DNA of 64,000 bases from Xanthomonas rydalmerensis (GTDB lineage: Bacteria; Pseudomonadota; Gammaproteobacteria; Xanthomonadales; Xanthomonadaceae): contig NZ_CP126170.1 of NCBI RefSeq assembly GCF_033170385.1, positions 2,566,001-2,630,000 on the forward strand, written 5' to 3'. Position numbers and translations under genes: made by a program. The first letter of the stretch is position 1. Every line of letters begins with the position of its first letter. The notes under the pieces are model-generated. The model was given only the letters and a program-made list of their open reading frames with translations, was not told the DNA's origin and searched no databases. This document shows, piece by piece, positions 10,085 to 18,915 of the stretch.

Positions 10085-11218
10085 ATGACCGACCCTCTGG
10101 CCGCGCTTCAGCGCGAAGCGGACCTGATTGATGCTTGCAAGCGCGCCGGCGGCGCAATCTTCCTGGCGCCCAGTTCCAGTCTCGGCGGGCTCTACGCGGC
10201 CCGCGCCGCCGCTCTGTTGGTCGAGCGCGTCCCCGGCATCCGCGTCGTTGCGCTGGACGATGTGTTTTACGAACGCCGCATCACCGATGCGGGCTTCGAC
10301 GACGTGCGTCCGACAGCGACCTTCTTGCGCGATCCGGATCTGGCCGGGTTACCCACGATCAACTGTGCGTACATGCCAACCGCGTGGCTGCACTTCGATC
10401 AACTGCAGCGGCTGGGCAGCGGTCGCCGCGTCGATCTGCCGCAGTTGATGTACGCGCTGGATATTCCACTGGTGTATCAGAGCGGACAGGTGACACGGGA
10501 ACAGACGCTTGCGCACGCCGCGCAGTTCGATGCCGTGCGTGGCCGCTTCGCCGACGCATTGAGCATGCGTACCCTGGACGCGCTACTGCAGATGCGCATG
10601 GACGGCGACAGGCGGCCGCTGCTGGATGTCCTGTGCCCGATGGAGCAGGAGTATTACTCGGTGTATTCGGCGCTGGAGCATCCGCTGCGGATCGGCGCAG
10701 ACGAACACTATGTGGACATTGGCGCCTATCGCGGCGACACGGTCAAGAAGTTCCGCGCGGCATCGCGCCACCGCTATGCCACCATCCATGCCTTCGAGCC
10801 GGATCCGGAGAACTTCGCCGCCCTGCAGCAAGGGCTGGCAGACGATGACGGCCGCACGACGCTGTACAACGCCGCAGTCGCCGACGTAGCCAGCACCCTG
10901 GCGTTCGATGCCCAAGGCACCATGGGCAGCCGACTCGATGGCAGTGGCTCAGCACGCGTGGACTGCGTGCGACTGGACGACCTGATCGAGCACGTCAGCG
11001 TCTTGAAGATGGATGTGGAAGGCGCCGAAGCCAAGGTGCTGCGGGGCGGCGCGGCGCTGATCGGGCGCTGCCGGCCGCGCATGGCCATCACCTGCTACCA
11101 CCATGCGCTCGACCTGCTAGACATCGTCGCCGAACTCGACCGCATCATGCCGGGTGCCAAACTACGACTGCGCCACTACGCCATGTACTACTTCGACAGC
11201 GTGCTCTACGTGGAGTGA
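10085..11218 (+). CDS. FkbM family methyltransferase
   Basis: A 377-residue protein whose C-terminal half is an FkbM-type SAM-dependent methyltransferase: motif I YVDIGAYRGDT near residue 209, the acidic SAM-ribose residue in FEPDPEN and LKMDVEGAE. The N-terminal ~190 residues are a separate domain that I do not recognise; it has a Rossmann-like feel (AGGAIFLAPSSSLGG). FkbM enzymes methylate hydroxyls of sugars and polyketides, so it most likely O-methylates the flagellin glycan. The ATG at 10085 fits the N terminus best; an upstream in-frame start at 9986 would lie before the candidate promoter. It stands apart from the upstream operon by 282 bp. Confidence 0.84.
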   Translation: MTDPLAALQREADLIDACKRAGGAIFLAPSSSLGGLYAARAAALLVERVPGIRVVALDDVFYERRITDAGFDDVRPTATFLRDPDLAGLPTINCAYMPTAWLHFDQLQRLGSGRRVDLPQLMYALDIPLVYQSGQVTREQTLAHAAQFDAVRGRFADALSMRTLDALLQMRMDGDRRPLLDVLCPMEQEYYSVYSALEHPLRIGADEHYVDIGAYRGDTVKKFRAASRHRYATIHAFEPDPENFAALQQGLADDDGRTTLYNAAVADVASTLAFDAQGTMGSRLDGSGSARVDCVRLDDLIEHVSVLKMDVEGAEAKVLRGGAALIGRCRPRMAITCYHHALDLLDIVAELDRIMPGAKLRLRHYAMYYFDSVLYVE

Positions 11219-11316
11219 GGCGCAGCCGCGCCTGCTGCGCCACCTTCTTCTTCGCCTCCAGACCCAACTTCGCTCCTAAAGCGCCGCCTGCTCGCAGGCG
11301 ACGGCACGGTCAGGAC

Positions 11317-11332
11317 CGGCATGCTTGTTGCA
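11317..11332 (+). promoter_or_regulatory. Sigma-54 promoter of the glycosyltransferase gene
   Basis: CGGCATGCTTGTTGCA has GG at 11318-11319 and GC at 11330-11331, 10 bp apart, and ends in the canonical TTGCA. It sits about 60 bp before ATG 11393 and overlaps the alternative upstream start at 11321, which argues for the downstream start. Confidence 0.78.
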
Positions 11333-11392
11333 TCTGAGATGGATCGGGCGCAGCGTGCGCTCCGCTCCCATTCCCGACACGGTCCATCGTTC

Positions 11393-14300
11393 ATGCCTCA
11401 CCCGTCCCTGGTCAGCGTAGTCATGCCGGCCTACAAGCTCCGTTACTTCGAGCAGGCGCTCGACAGCGTGCTGGCCCAGACCTATCCGGCGCTGGAACTG
11501 GTCATCTGCGACGACAACCCCACCGAGGCGATCGCCGAGGTGGTGGAACGCCGTGCGGCCGGTGCCCCGTTCCCGATCCGCTACCAACGCAATCCGGAGC
11601 GCTACGGCGAACTCGGCAGCACCGCGAGGGGAATCGCCTTAGCCCAGGGCGAGTACGTGAAGTTCCTGCACGACGACGACGTGTTGGCGCCGGATTGCGT
11701 GGCCGCGCTGGTCGCGGCGATGCAGTCCGCGCCCGACGTCCTGCTGGCGTCCTCGCGCCGGCAGCGGATCGACAGCCACGGCGCGCCGCTGGAGGACATC
11801 CCCGCCACTGCCTTTCCGTTCGCGGGCGACGTGCTGCTGGACGGGCCGGAGCTGCTGTCGTTCCTGGCCGACCACACCATCAACTTCGTCGGCGAGCCCA
11901 GCTGCGTGCTGTGCCGGCGCAGCGACCTGCTGGAGATCGGCGACGAGTTGATGACGCTGGCCGGCAAGGTGATCAACTGGGTTGGCGACCTGGCGCTGTA
12001 CGCCAAGCTGCTGCATCGCGGCCATCTGGCACTGCTGGCGCGGCCGCTGACCCGCTTCCGGGTGTCGGAGGAGCAATACAGCCAGGTCGGCCGCGACCAG
12101 CCCGGCATCGGCGATCAGGGCCATGCCAACTTCCGCCAGGGCGTGCGCGCGATGGGCTGGTACCGCGGCGATGGCGACGTTCGCCAGGTCACGGTGACGC
12201 CGCTGGCCGGTGGTCCGAGTACGCCGGTGGACCTGCTACAGGCGATCCAGGACGCCTACGCGCGCGTCTGCGTGCAAAGCGCCCTGCGCGACTGGCAGGC
12301 GCGGCGGACGGTGACGCCGGCGCAACGCGACCTGCTCGACGCGCGCCTGGTCGCCCTGGGCGGCGCGCCGCGGCTGGCCGTCCTGGGCGGCGCGCCGCGG
12401 CTGGCCATCCTGGTCGACGCACGCGGCGCCGACCACGCCGCACTGGCGGCGACCCTGGACAGCCTGTTGCTGGAGGGCAAGGCGTTCGCACAGGTGCAGG
12501 CGCTGGTGCTGGGCGATGCGCCCGTCGCAGCGTGGCCGGATCCGCGGGTCCGGAGCCTGCCGCCGCTGCCGGCCGAGGCCGATGCGGCGGCGCTGTCCGC
12601 CGCGCTGGATGCATCACCGGCCAGCGACTGGTGCCTGCGCGTGGCCGCGGGCAGCCGTTTCTATGCCGGCGGGCTGCTGCGGTTGCTGCTGGAACTGGCG
12701 CAACAGCCGCAGTGCAACGCGCTGTACGCGGACGAATGGCTGGCGGTGGATGCGGACACCCTGGCGCCGCTGCTGCGGCCGGACCCGGACCTGGACCTGC
12801 TGCTGGGCAATCCGCTGGCAATGGCCGGCCACTGGGTGTTCCGCCGCGCCGCGGTGCAGGCGCTGGGCGGCTTCGACCCGGCCTACGACGGCGCCAGCGA
12901 ATTCGAGCTGATCCTGCGCCTGTTCCTGCGCGACGGCGGCGACGGCATCGTGCACCTGCCCGAGCCGCTGCTGGTCGCTGCGCCGGCCAGCGCCGAGGCC
13001 GGCGGCCCGGCGCGCCAGCGCGCGATCGCCGCGCATCTGCAGGCCCGCGGCTATCCACAGGCCGCGGTCGAACCGCTGGCGGGCGGCCTGTTCCGTATCG
13101 ACTACGGCCACCCCGCGCAGCCGCCGGTCTCGATCGTGCTGCTGGCACAGGACAACCTGCCGGCGCTGCAGCGCGCGGTGGTCAGCCTGCTCGAACAGAC
13201 CGCCTACCCCGCCTACGAACTGCTGCTGGTGGACAACGCCAGCCAGGCGCCGGAGATCACCGCGTGGATGCAGGCGGTGGCTGAGCTGGGCAACGGCCGC
13301 ATCCGCGTGTTCGCGCTGGAACAGCGGGTCTCGCAGGCCGAGGCGCATAACCTCGCCGCCACCCAGGCGCAGGGCGAGTACCTGTTGTTCCTGGACGCCG
13401 ACAGCGCCGCGGTACAGGACGGCTGGCTGCATGCGCTGATGAACCACGCGCAGCGGCCCGAAGTCGGCATCGTCGGCGCCAAGGGTGTGTCCTCCGACGG
13501 CCGGATCACCCATGCCGGTGTGCTGCCGGGCGTGCTTGCCGGCGCCGGCCACGCCTTTGCCGGCGAAGCGATGGCACAGCCCGGCTACATGGGCCGGCTG
13601 CAGGTGGCGCATCGCTACAGCGCGGTGTCGGCGCATTGCCTGCTGGTGCGGCGGGCGCTGTTCGAACACCTGTCCGGATTCGACGCGGCCGGCTTCGCCG
13701 AGGGCGGCGCCGACGTGGACCTGTGCTTGCGCGCCGCGGCGGCGGGCGCCTGGACGGTGTGGACGCCACAGGCGCTGCTGTTGCAGCCGGCCCCGGCCAC
13801 GCGCAGCGAGGCGGCCGACGAGGCCCTGCTGCAGCGCTGGCTGCCGGCGCTGGCGCACGATCCGGCCTATTCGCCCAGCCTGGGCCTGGAGCAGCCCGGC
13901 GGCTTCCAGTTGGGCGAATCCGAGTTCTCCTGGCAGCCGCTGTCGTGGAAGCCGCTGCCGCGGATCCTCGCCCATCCGGGCGACACCTTCGGCAGTGGTC
14001 AGTACCGGGTCATCCAGCCGTTGCAGGCGCTGGCCGCGGCGGCGCAGATCGACGGCCTGTACTACGCGCGCCTGCTCGACCCGGTGGAACTGCAGCGCAT
14101 CGGCGCCGACGCGGTAGTGCTGCAGCGCCGCGTCGGCGATGCGGAACTGGTGCGGATGGAGCGCATGCGCCGTTTCTGCGGTGCCTTCATGGTCTACGAA
14201 CTGGACGACTACCTGCCCAATCTGCCGCTGAAGAGCGCGCATCGCGAGCAGATGCCCAAGGACGTACTGCGTTCGCTGCGGCGTGCCGCCACGCTGGTAG

Positions 14301-14944
14301 ACCGCGTCACCGTCTCCACGCCGGACCTGGCCGAGGCGCTGGCCGGCCTGCACGGCGACATCCGCGTGGTCCGCAACCGGCTGGAGCCGCAGCTGTGGGG
14401 CGCGCTGGCGACGCCGGCGGCGTCCGACTCGGCCAAGCCGCGGGTCGGCTGGGCCGGCGGACTCAGCCACACCGGCGACCTGGAACTGATCGCCGACGTG
14501 GTGCAGGCGCTGGCCGGCGAGGTCCATTGGGTGTTCATGGGGATGTGCCCGGAGCGGCTGCGCCGGCACGTGCACGAGGTGCACGCGGGTGTGGACTTCG
14601 CCCGCTATCCGCAGGCGCTGGCCGCGCTGGGCCTGGACCTGGCGCTGGCGCCGCTGGAAGACAACCTGTTCAACCGCTGCAAGAGCAACCTGCGCCTGCT
14701 CGAGTACGGCGCCTGCGGCTATCCGGTGGTGGCCAGCGACCTGCCGCCCTACCGCGACGGCGGGCTGCCGGTGACCCTGGTCAAGAACCGCTTCCGCGAC
14801 TGGGTCAATGCGATCCGCGCACACCTGGCCGATGCCGACGCCCGGGCCGCGGCCGGCGCTGCCCTGCGCGCGGCGGTGCAGCGCGACTGGCTGCTGCAAG
14901 GCGCCAATCTGCAGGAGTGGCGGGCGGCCTGGCTGCCGGACTGA
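11393..14944 (+). CDS. Three-module glycosyltransferase, probable flagellin glycosyltransferase
   Basis: A 1183-residue cytoplasmic enzyme. An N-terminal GT2 fold begins at SVVMPAYKLRYFEQALDSVL, with DDD in FLHDDDVLAPD near residue 90. A second GT2 module starts near 576 (VSIVLLAQDN) with DAD in FLDADS near 666. A C-terminal GT-B-like module starts near 1014 (RVGWAGGLSHTGDLELI) and ends with the donor-site segment LLEYGACGYPVV. Such proteins build short rhamnose/amino-sugar chains on flagellin Ser/Thr in Pseudomonas and Xanthomonas. Upstream in-frame starts fall in the sigma-54 promoter, so I use 11393. It is the last gene before fliE. Linkage and donor sugars are inferred from context. Confidence 0.87.
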   Translation: MPHPSLVSVVMPAYKLRYFEQALDSVLAQTYPALELVICDDNPTEAIAEVVERRAAGAPFPIRYQRNPERYGELGSTARGIALAQGEYVKFLHDDDVLAPDCVAALVAAMQSAPDVLLASSRRQRIDSHGAPLEDIPATAFPFAGDVLLDGPELLSFLADHTINFVGEPSCVLCRRSDLLEIGDELMTLAGKVINWVGDLALYAKLLHRGHLALLARPLTRFRVSEEQYSQVGRDQPGIGDQGHANFRQGVRAMGWYRGDGDVRQVTVTPLAGGPSTPVDLLQAIQDAYARVCVQSALRDWQARRTVTPAQRDLLDARLVALGGAPRLAVLGGAPRLAILVDARGADHAALAATLDSLLLEGKAFAQVQALVLGDAPVAAWPDPRVRSLPPLPAEADAAALSAALDASPASDWCLRVAAGSRFYAGGLLRLLLELAQQPQCNALYADEWLAVDADTLAPLLRPDPDLDLLLGNPLAMAGHWVFRRAAVQALGGFDPAYDGASEFELILRLFLRDGGDGIVHLPEPLLVAAPASAEAGGPARQRAIAAHLQARGYPQAAVEPLAGGLFRIDYGHPAQPPVSIVLLAQDNLPALQRAVVSLLEQTAYPAYELLLVDNASQAPEITAWMQAVAELGNGRIRVFALEQRVSQAEAHNLAATQAQGEYLLFLDADSAAVQDGWLHALMNHAQRPEVGIVGAKGVSSDGRITHAGVLPGVLAGAGHAFAGEAMAQPGYMGRLQVAHRYSAVSAHCLLVRRALFEHLSGFDAAGFAEGGADVDLCLRAAAAGAWTVWTPQALLLQPAPATRSEAADEALLQRWLPALAHDPAYSPSLGLEQPGGFQLGESEFSWQPLSWKPLPRILAHPGDTFGSGQYRVIQPLQALAAAAQIDGLYYARLLDPVELQRIGADAVVLQRRVGDAELVRMERMRRFCGAFMVYELDDYLPNLPLKSAHREQMPKDVLRSLRRAATLVDRVTVSTPDLAEALAGLHGDIRVVRNRLEPQLWGALATPAASDSAKPRVGWAGGLSHTGDLELIADVVQALAGEVHWVFMGMCPERLRRHVHEVHAGVDFARYPQALAALGLDLALAPLEDNLFNRCKSNLRLLEYGACGYPVVASDLPPYRDGGLPVTLVKNRFRDWVNAIRAHLADADARAAAGAALRAAVQRDWLLQGANLQEWRAAWLPD
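12356..12409 (+). repeat. 27-bp in-frame duplication inside the glycosyltransferase
   Basis: Two nearly identical 27-bp units encode LGGAPRLAV and LGGAPRLAI in tandem within the linker between the first two glycosyltransferase modules. The near-perfect DNA identity suggests a recent slippage or unequal-recombination event. Confidence 0.85.
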
Positions 14945-15141
14945 GTCGCCCCCCAGCCCACCTTGAGGTCGGCGCGCAGCGCCCGCGTCCGAACGTGACG
15001 ACGCGCACAGCGTCAACCCGCCGACACGTCGCCTGCGCCCACCCGCGCCGGCGACGCGGCAGGCGCCGGGAACCCGTCACCTGCCGCCGGTGTCCCCCGC
15101 CCGTGCCCGCTTGGAGGCCGCGCGGCACGTGAACGCCGTTT

Positions 15142-15157
15142 CGGCACACCGCTTGCA
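15142..15157 (+). promoter_or_regulatory. Sigma-54 promoter of fliE
   Basis: CGGCACACCGCTTGCA has GG at 15143-15144 and GC at 15155-15156 with 10 bp between. It lies about 40 bp upstream of fliE and shares TTTCGGCAC with the fliL box at 22274. It should start the fliE-fliK transcript near 15168. The rest of the gap 14945-15141 shows nothing recognisable. Confidence 0.88.
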
Positions 15158-15198
15158 TTGCATACGGGCAAGCCGTCTCCCGGCAGGGACTTCACCGT

Positions 15199-15561
15199 AT
15201 GAGCGACTCCATCAGCTCCATCCTTTCGCAGATCCGCAGCTATCAGGGCCAGGTCGGCCAGGCAGCGCAGACGCGGGTGGGCGATGTCGGCCGCAGCAAT
15301 GCGATCGAAGGCCTGACCGGCAACCAGGGCGTGCAGGGCCCGAGCTTCACCGAGACCCTGCGTAACGCGATCGGCGGCGTGAACGAGGCCCAGCAGAAGT
15401 CCGGCGACCTCGCCAAGGCCTTCGAACTGGGCGACCCCAGCGCGGATCTGGCCAAGGTGATGCTGGCCGCACAACAGTCCCAGGTGGCGTTTCGCGCTAC
15501 CGTGGAAGTCCGCAACCGACTCGTCCAGGCGTATCAGGACGTGATGAACATGCCGCTGTAA
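15199..15561 (+). CDS. fliE: Flagellar hook-basal body protein FliE
   Basis: A 120-residue rod-base protein that joins the MS ring to the proximal rod and is exported early by the flagellar type III system. The C-terminal helix is conserved (QVAFRATVEVRNRLVQAYQD followed by VMNMPL), as in all FliE proteins; the N-terminal half is polar and poorly conserved. It is the first gene of the fliEFGHIJK block, with a sigma-54 box 40 bp upstream and fliF 12 bp downstream. ATG 15199 gives the usual length of about 105-125 residues. Confidence 0.94.
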   Translation: MSDSISSILSQIRSYQGQVGQAAQTRVGDVGRSNAIEGLTGNQGVQGPSFTETLRNAIGGVNEAQQKSGDLAKAFELGDPSADLAKVMLAAQQSQVAFRATVEVRNRLVQAYQDVMNMPL

Positions 15562-15573
15562 GGGTAGAAGACG

Positions 15574-17295
15574 ATGGCGCTTGCGATCAGCAAAGACACT
15601 TTCAGCAGCGAAAAGGCGGGCGCCTGGTTCGACCGCCTGCAGAGCCTGCAGCTCACCCGCCGCATCGGCCTGATGGCGATGATCGCGGTGGCGGTGGCGG
15701 CCGGCCTGTTCGTGTTCTTCTGGTCGCAGAAGCCGGCCTACACCCCGCTGTACACCGGCCTGGACGAGAAAGGCACGGCCGAGGCCACCGACCTGCTGCG
15801 CACCGCGCAGATCCCGTTCAAGCTCGACCAGGCCACCGGCGCGATCACCGTGCCGGAGGACAAGCTGTACGACGCGCGGCTGAAGCTGGCCGGCTCCGGC
15901 CTGACCGACAACGGCAACATGGGTTTCGAGGTGATGGAGAAGGATCCCGGCTTCGGGGTCAGCCAGTTCGTGGAGAACGCGCGCTACCAGCACGCCCTGG
16001 AAACCGAACTGGCCCGCACCATCTCCAGCCTGCGCCCGGTGCGCGAGGCGCGGGTGCACCTGGCCATTCCCAAGCCGAGCGCGTTCACCCGCCAGCGCGA
16101 GGCCGCCAGCGCCTCGGTGGTGCTGGAACTGCGTGGCGGCACCACCCTGGAACGCAACCAGGTCGATGCGATCGTCAACATGGTCGCCTCCAGCATCCCC
16201 GACCTGGCACCGGATCGCGTCACCGTGGTCGACCAGAGCGGGCGCATGCTGACCATCGCCGACCCCAACAGCGACGCCGCGCTCAACGCCGCCCAGTTCG
16301 ATCAGGTGCGCCGCCAGGAAAGCGCCTACAACCAGCGCATCCGCGAACTGCTGGAGCCGATGACCGGCCCGGGCCGGGTCAACCCGGAAGTGAACGTGGA
16401 CATGGACTTCTCGGTGGTCGAGGAAGCGCGCGAGCTGTACAACGGCGACCCGCCGAAGCTGCGCAGCGAGCAGGTCAGCGACAGCAGCACCCAGACCGGC
16501 GGCCCGCAGGGCGCGCCGGGCGCGACCAGCAACTCGCCGGGCAGCGCGCCGGGCCAGCCGGGCGCCACTGGCGCTCCGCCTGCACCGGGCACGGCCGGCA
16601 CCCAACAAGCCGCCGCCGCGACGCCGACCGAGAGCTCCAAGAGCGCCACCCGCAACTACGAACTGGACCGTACCCTGCAGCACACCCGGCAGCCGGCCGG
16701 GCGCATCAAGCGCGTCTCGGTGGCGGTGCTGGTGGACCACGTGATGCGTCCCGGCGCCAAGGGCAAGATGACCGAGCAGGCGCTCAGCGCCGCCGAGCTG
16801 ACCCGCATCGAAGGCCTGGTCAAGCAGGCGGTGGGCTTCAACGCCGAACGTGGCGACACCGTCTCGGTGATGAACGCACCGTTCGTGCGCACGGCGCCGG
16901 AAGCGGAAGACAAGCCCGGTTGGTGGGAAGATCCGCGGGTGATGAACGGCCTGCGCCTGGTGCTGGGTGCGGCGGTGGTGCTGGCGCTGCTGTTCGGCGT
17001 GCTGCGCCCGGCGCTGCGCCAGATCGCCGGTCCCGCGCCGGCCGCGGCGGTCGGCCACGACCGCGACGGCAACGAACCGCGCGATGCCAAGCTGTCGATG
17101 CTCGACGACGACAACCCGCTGCTGCCGTCGCTGGGCGAGGACACCGCCAGCCTCAGCGGCGGCAGCGGCGGCAACCCCGCCATCGCCCTGCCCGACGCCT
17201 ACGAGGAACGGTTGCGCCAGGCCCGCGAAGCGGTCAAACAAGATTCCAAGCGCGTGGCGCAGGTCGTGAAGGGATGGGTCGCCAGTGAAGCCTGA
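15574..17295 (+). CDS. fliF: Flagellar MS-ring protein FliF
   Basis: A 573-residue inner-membrane ring protein. The first transmembrane helix is at residues 32-50 (IGLMAMIAVAVAAGLFVFFW) and the second near 459-480. Between them are the ring-building motifs of the YscJ/FliF fold, and residues ~305-350 form a Gly/Pro/Ala/Ser-rich disordered loop. The C-terminal cytoplasmic tail (RVAQVVKGWV) is the expected FliG-binding helix. fliG starts inside its last codons, so the two are translationally coupled, fitting their stoichiometric assembly. Length is normal for the family. Confidence 0.96.
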   Translation: MALAISKDTFSSEKAGAWFDRLQSLQLTRRIGLMAMIAVAVAAGLFVFFWSQKPAYTPLYTGLDEKGTAEATDLLRTAQIPFKLDQATGAITVPEDKLYDARLKLAGSGLTDNGNMGFEVMEKDPGFGVSQFVENARYQHALETELARTISSLRPVREARVHLAIPKPSAFTRQREAASASVVLELRGGTTLERNQVDAIVNMVASSIPDLAPDRVTVVDQSGRMLTIADPNSDAALNAAQFDQVRRQESAYNQRIRELLEPMTGPGRVNPEVNVDMDFSVVEEARELYNGDPPKLRSEQVSDSSTQTGGPQGAPGATSNSPGSAPGQPGATGAPPAPGTAGTQQAAAATPTESSKSATRNYELDRTLQHTRQPAGRIKRVSVAVLVDHVMRPGAKGKMTEQALSAAELTRIEGLVKQAVGFNAERGDTVSVMNAPFVRTAPEAEDKPGWWEDPRVMNGLRLVLGAAVVLALLFGVLRPALRQIAGPAPAAAVGHDRDGNEPRDAKLSMLDDDNPLLPSLGEDTASLSGGSGGNPAIALPDAYEERLRQAREAVKQDSKRVAQVVKGWVASEA

Positions 17296-18295
17296 TGCGA
17301 ATGCAATGAACGGGACCCAGCGCGCCGCCGTGCTGCTGCTGTCGCTCGGCGAGGCCGACGCGGCCGAGGTGCTCAAGCACATGGACCCCAAGGAGGTGCA
17401 GAAGATCGGCATCGCCATGGCGACGCTGAGCGGCATCTCGCGCGACCAGGTCGACAAGGTCATGGAAGAGTTCAACGCCGAGCTGGGCAGCAAGACCTCG
17501 CTGGGCGTGGGCGCCGACGACTACATCCGCAACGTGCTGGTGCAGGCGCTGGGCGCCGACAAGGCCGGCAGCCTGATCGACCGCATCCTGCTGGGCCGCA
17601 ACACCACCGGCCTGGACACGCTGAAGTGGATGGATCCGCGCGCGATCGCCGACCTGGTGCGCAACGAGCATCCGCAGATCATCGCTATCGTGATGGCGCA
17701 CCTGGACAACGACCAGGCCGCCGAGGCGCTGAAGCTGCTGCCCGAGCGCACCCGCGCCGACGTGCTGATGCGCATCGCCACCCTCGACGGCATCCCGCCG
17801 CACGCGCTCAACGAACTCAACGAGATCATGGAGCGGCAGTTCTCCGGCAACCAGAACCTGAAGTCCTCGAACGTGGGCGGGGTCAAGGTCGCGGCGAACA
17901 TCCTCAACTTCCTGGACAGCGGCGCCGACCAGGGTGTGCTGGCGGCGATCAGCAAGATCGACGCCGACCTGGGCAGCCGCATCCAGGACCTGATGTTCGT
18001 GTTCGACAACCTGGTGGAGCTGGACGACCGCGGGCTGCAGACCATGCTGCGCGAGGTCAGCGGCGACCGCCTCGGCCTGGCCCTGCGCGGCGCCGACATC
18101 AAGGTGCGCGACAAGATCACCAAGAACATGTCCCAGCGCGCCGCCGAGATCCTGCTCGAAGACATGGAAGCGCGCGGCCCGGTGCGCCTGGCCGACGTGG
18201 AGGCCGCGCAGAAGGAGATCCTGGCGATCGTGCGGCGTCTGGCCGATGAGGGCGTGATCAGCCTCGGCGGCGGTGGTGCGGAGGCCATGGTATGA
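17285..18295 (+). CDS. fliG: Flagellar motor switch protein FliG
   Basis: A 336-residue rotor protein that binds FliF, FliM and the stator. The middle-domain EHPQ motif is in NEHPQIIAIVM, the hinge in GGVKVAANILNFLD, and the torque helix carries the conserved charges in LVELDDRGLQTMLREVSGDR. I list GTG 17285, which overlaps the fliF stop; ATG 17306 (MNGTQRAAVLLLSLGE) is an equally plausible start and matches the usual N terminus. The stop overlaps the fliH start. Confidence 0.95.
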   Translation: MKPDANAMNGTQRAAVLLLSLGEADAAEVLKHMDPKEVQKIGIAMATLSGISRDQVDKVMEEFNAELGSKTSLGVGADDYIRNVLVQALGADKAGSLIDRILLGRNTTGLDTLKWMDPRAIADLVRNEHPQIIAIVMAHLDNDQAAEALKLLPERTRADVLMRIATLDGIPPHALNELNEIMERQFSGNQNLKSSNVGGVKVAANILNFLDSGADQGVLAAISKIDADLGSRIQDLMFVFDNLVELDDRGLQTMLREVSGDRLGLALRGADIKVRDKITKNMSQRAAEILLEDMEARGPVRLADVEAAQKEILAIVRRLADEGVISLGGGGAEAMV

Positions 18296-18915
18296 ACGGC
18301 AACGTGGTGCGCTGGCTGGCGCCGGAACTCGATGCCCCGCCGTTGTCGGCGGCGCAGCCGTACGAAGACGTGCTGCCGGACGAGCCGGTGCTGCGCCCGC
18401 CGAGCCTGGAGGAGATCCAGGCGATCGAGGCCGCGGCCCAGCACGAAGGCTTCGAACGCGGCCACGCCGAGGGCCTGGCCCAGGGCCAGGCCGAGATCCG
18501 CCGGCTGACCGCGCAGATCGACGGCATCCTGGACAACTTCTCGCGGCCGCTGGCGCGGCTGGAGAACGAAGTGGTCGGCGCACTCGGCGAACTGGCCGTG
18601 CGCATCGCCGGCAGCCTGGTCGGCCGCGCCTACCAGGCCGACCCGGTGCTGCTGTCGGAACTGGTGGCCGAGGCGCTGGACGCGGTCGGCGGCGCGCGCC
18701 GCGACGTCGAGGTGCGCCTGCACCCGGACGACATCGCCGCGCTGACCCCGTTGCTGACGATGATGGACCAGGGCATCCGGCTGGTGCCGGACCTGAGCCT
18801 GAGCCGTGGCGACCTGCGCGTGCACGCCGAATCGGTGCGCATCGACGGCACCCTCGAAGCGCGCCTGCGCGCGGCCCTGGAGACGGTGATGCGCAAGTCC
18901 GGAGCCGGCCTGTGA
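18292..18915 (+). CDS. fliH: Flagellar export regulator FliH
   Basis: A 207-residue FliH/YscL-family protein that holds the FliI ATPase inactive and brings it to the export gate through FliN. The centre is Ala/Gly/Glu/Gln rich (FERGHAEGLAQGQAEIRRL), with the GxxxG-like repeats typical of FliH, followed by the conserved C-terminal domain (VEVRLHPDDIAAL). The N-terminal VVRWLAPEL carries the Trp-containing FliN-binding signature. It overlaps fliG (ATGA) and fliI (GTGA). Confidence 0.92.
   Translation: MNGNVVRWLAPELDAPPLSAAQPYEDVLPDEPVLRPPSLEEIQAIEAAAQHEGFERGHAEGLAQGQAEIRRLTAQIDGILDNFSRPLARLENEVVGALGELAVRIAGSLVGRAYQADPVLLSELVAEALDAVGGARRDVEVRLHPDDIAALTPLLTMMDQGIRLVPDLSLSRGDLRVHAESVRIDGTLEARLRAALETVMRKSGAGL

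Noticed and set aside
3398..14944. Sugar block as a recently acquired mobile island
   Set aside because: No integrase, tRNA, insertion sequence or direct repeats at the edges, no obvious base-composition break, and promoters match the flagellar regulon.
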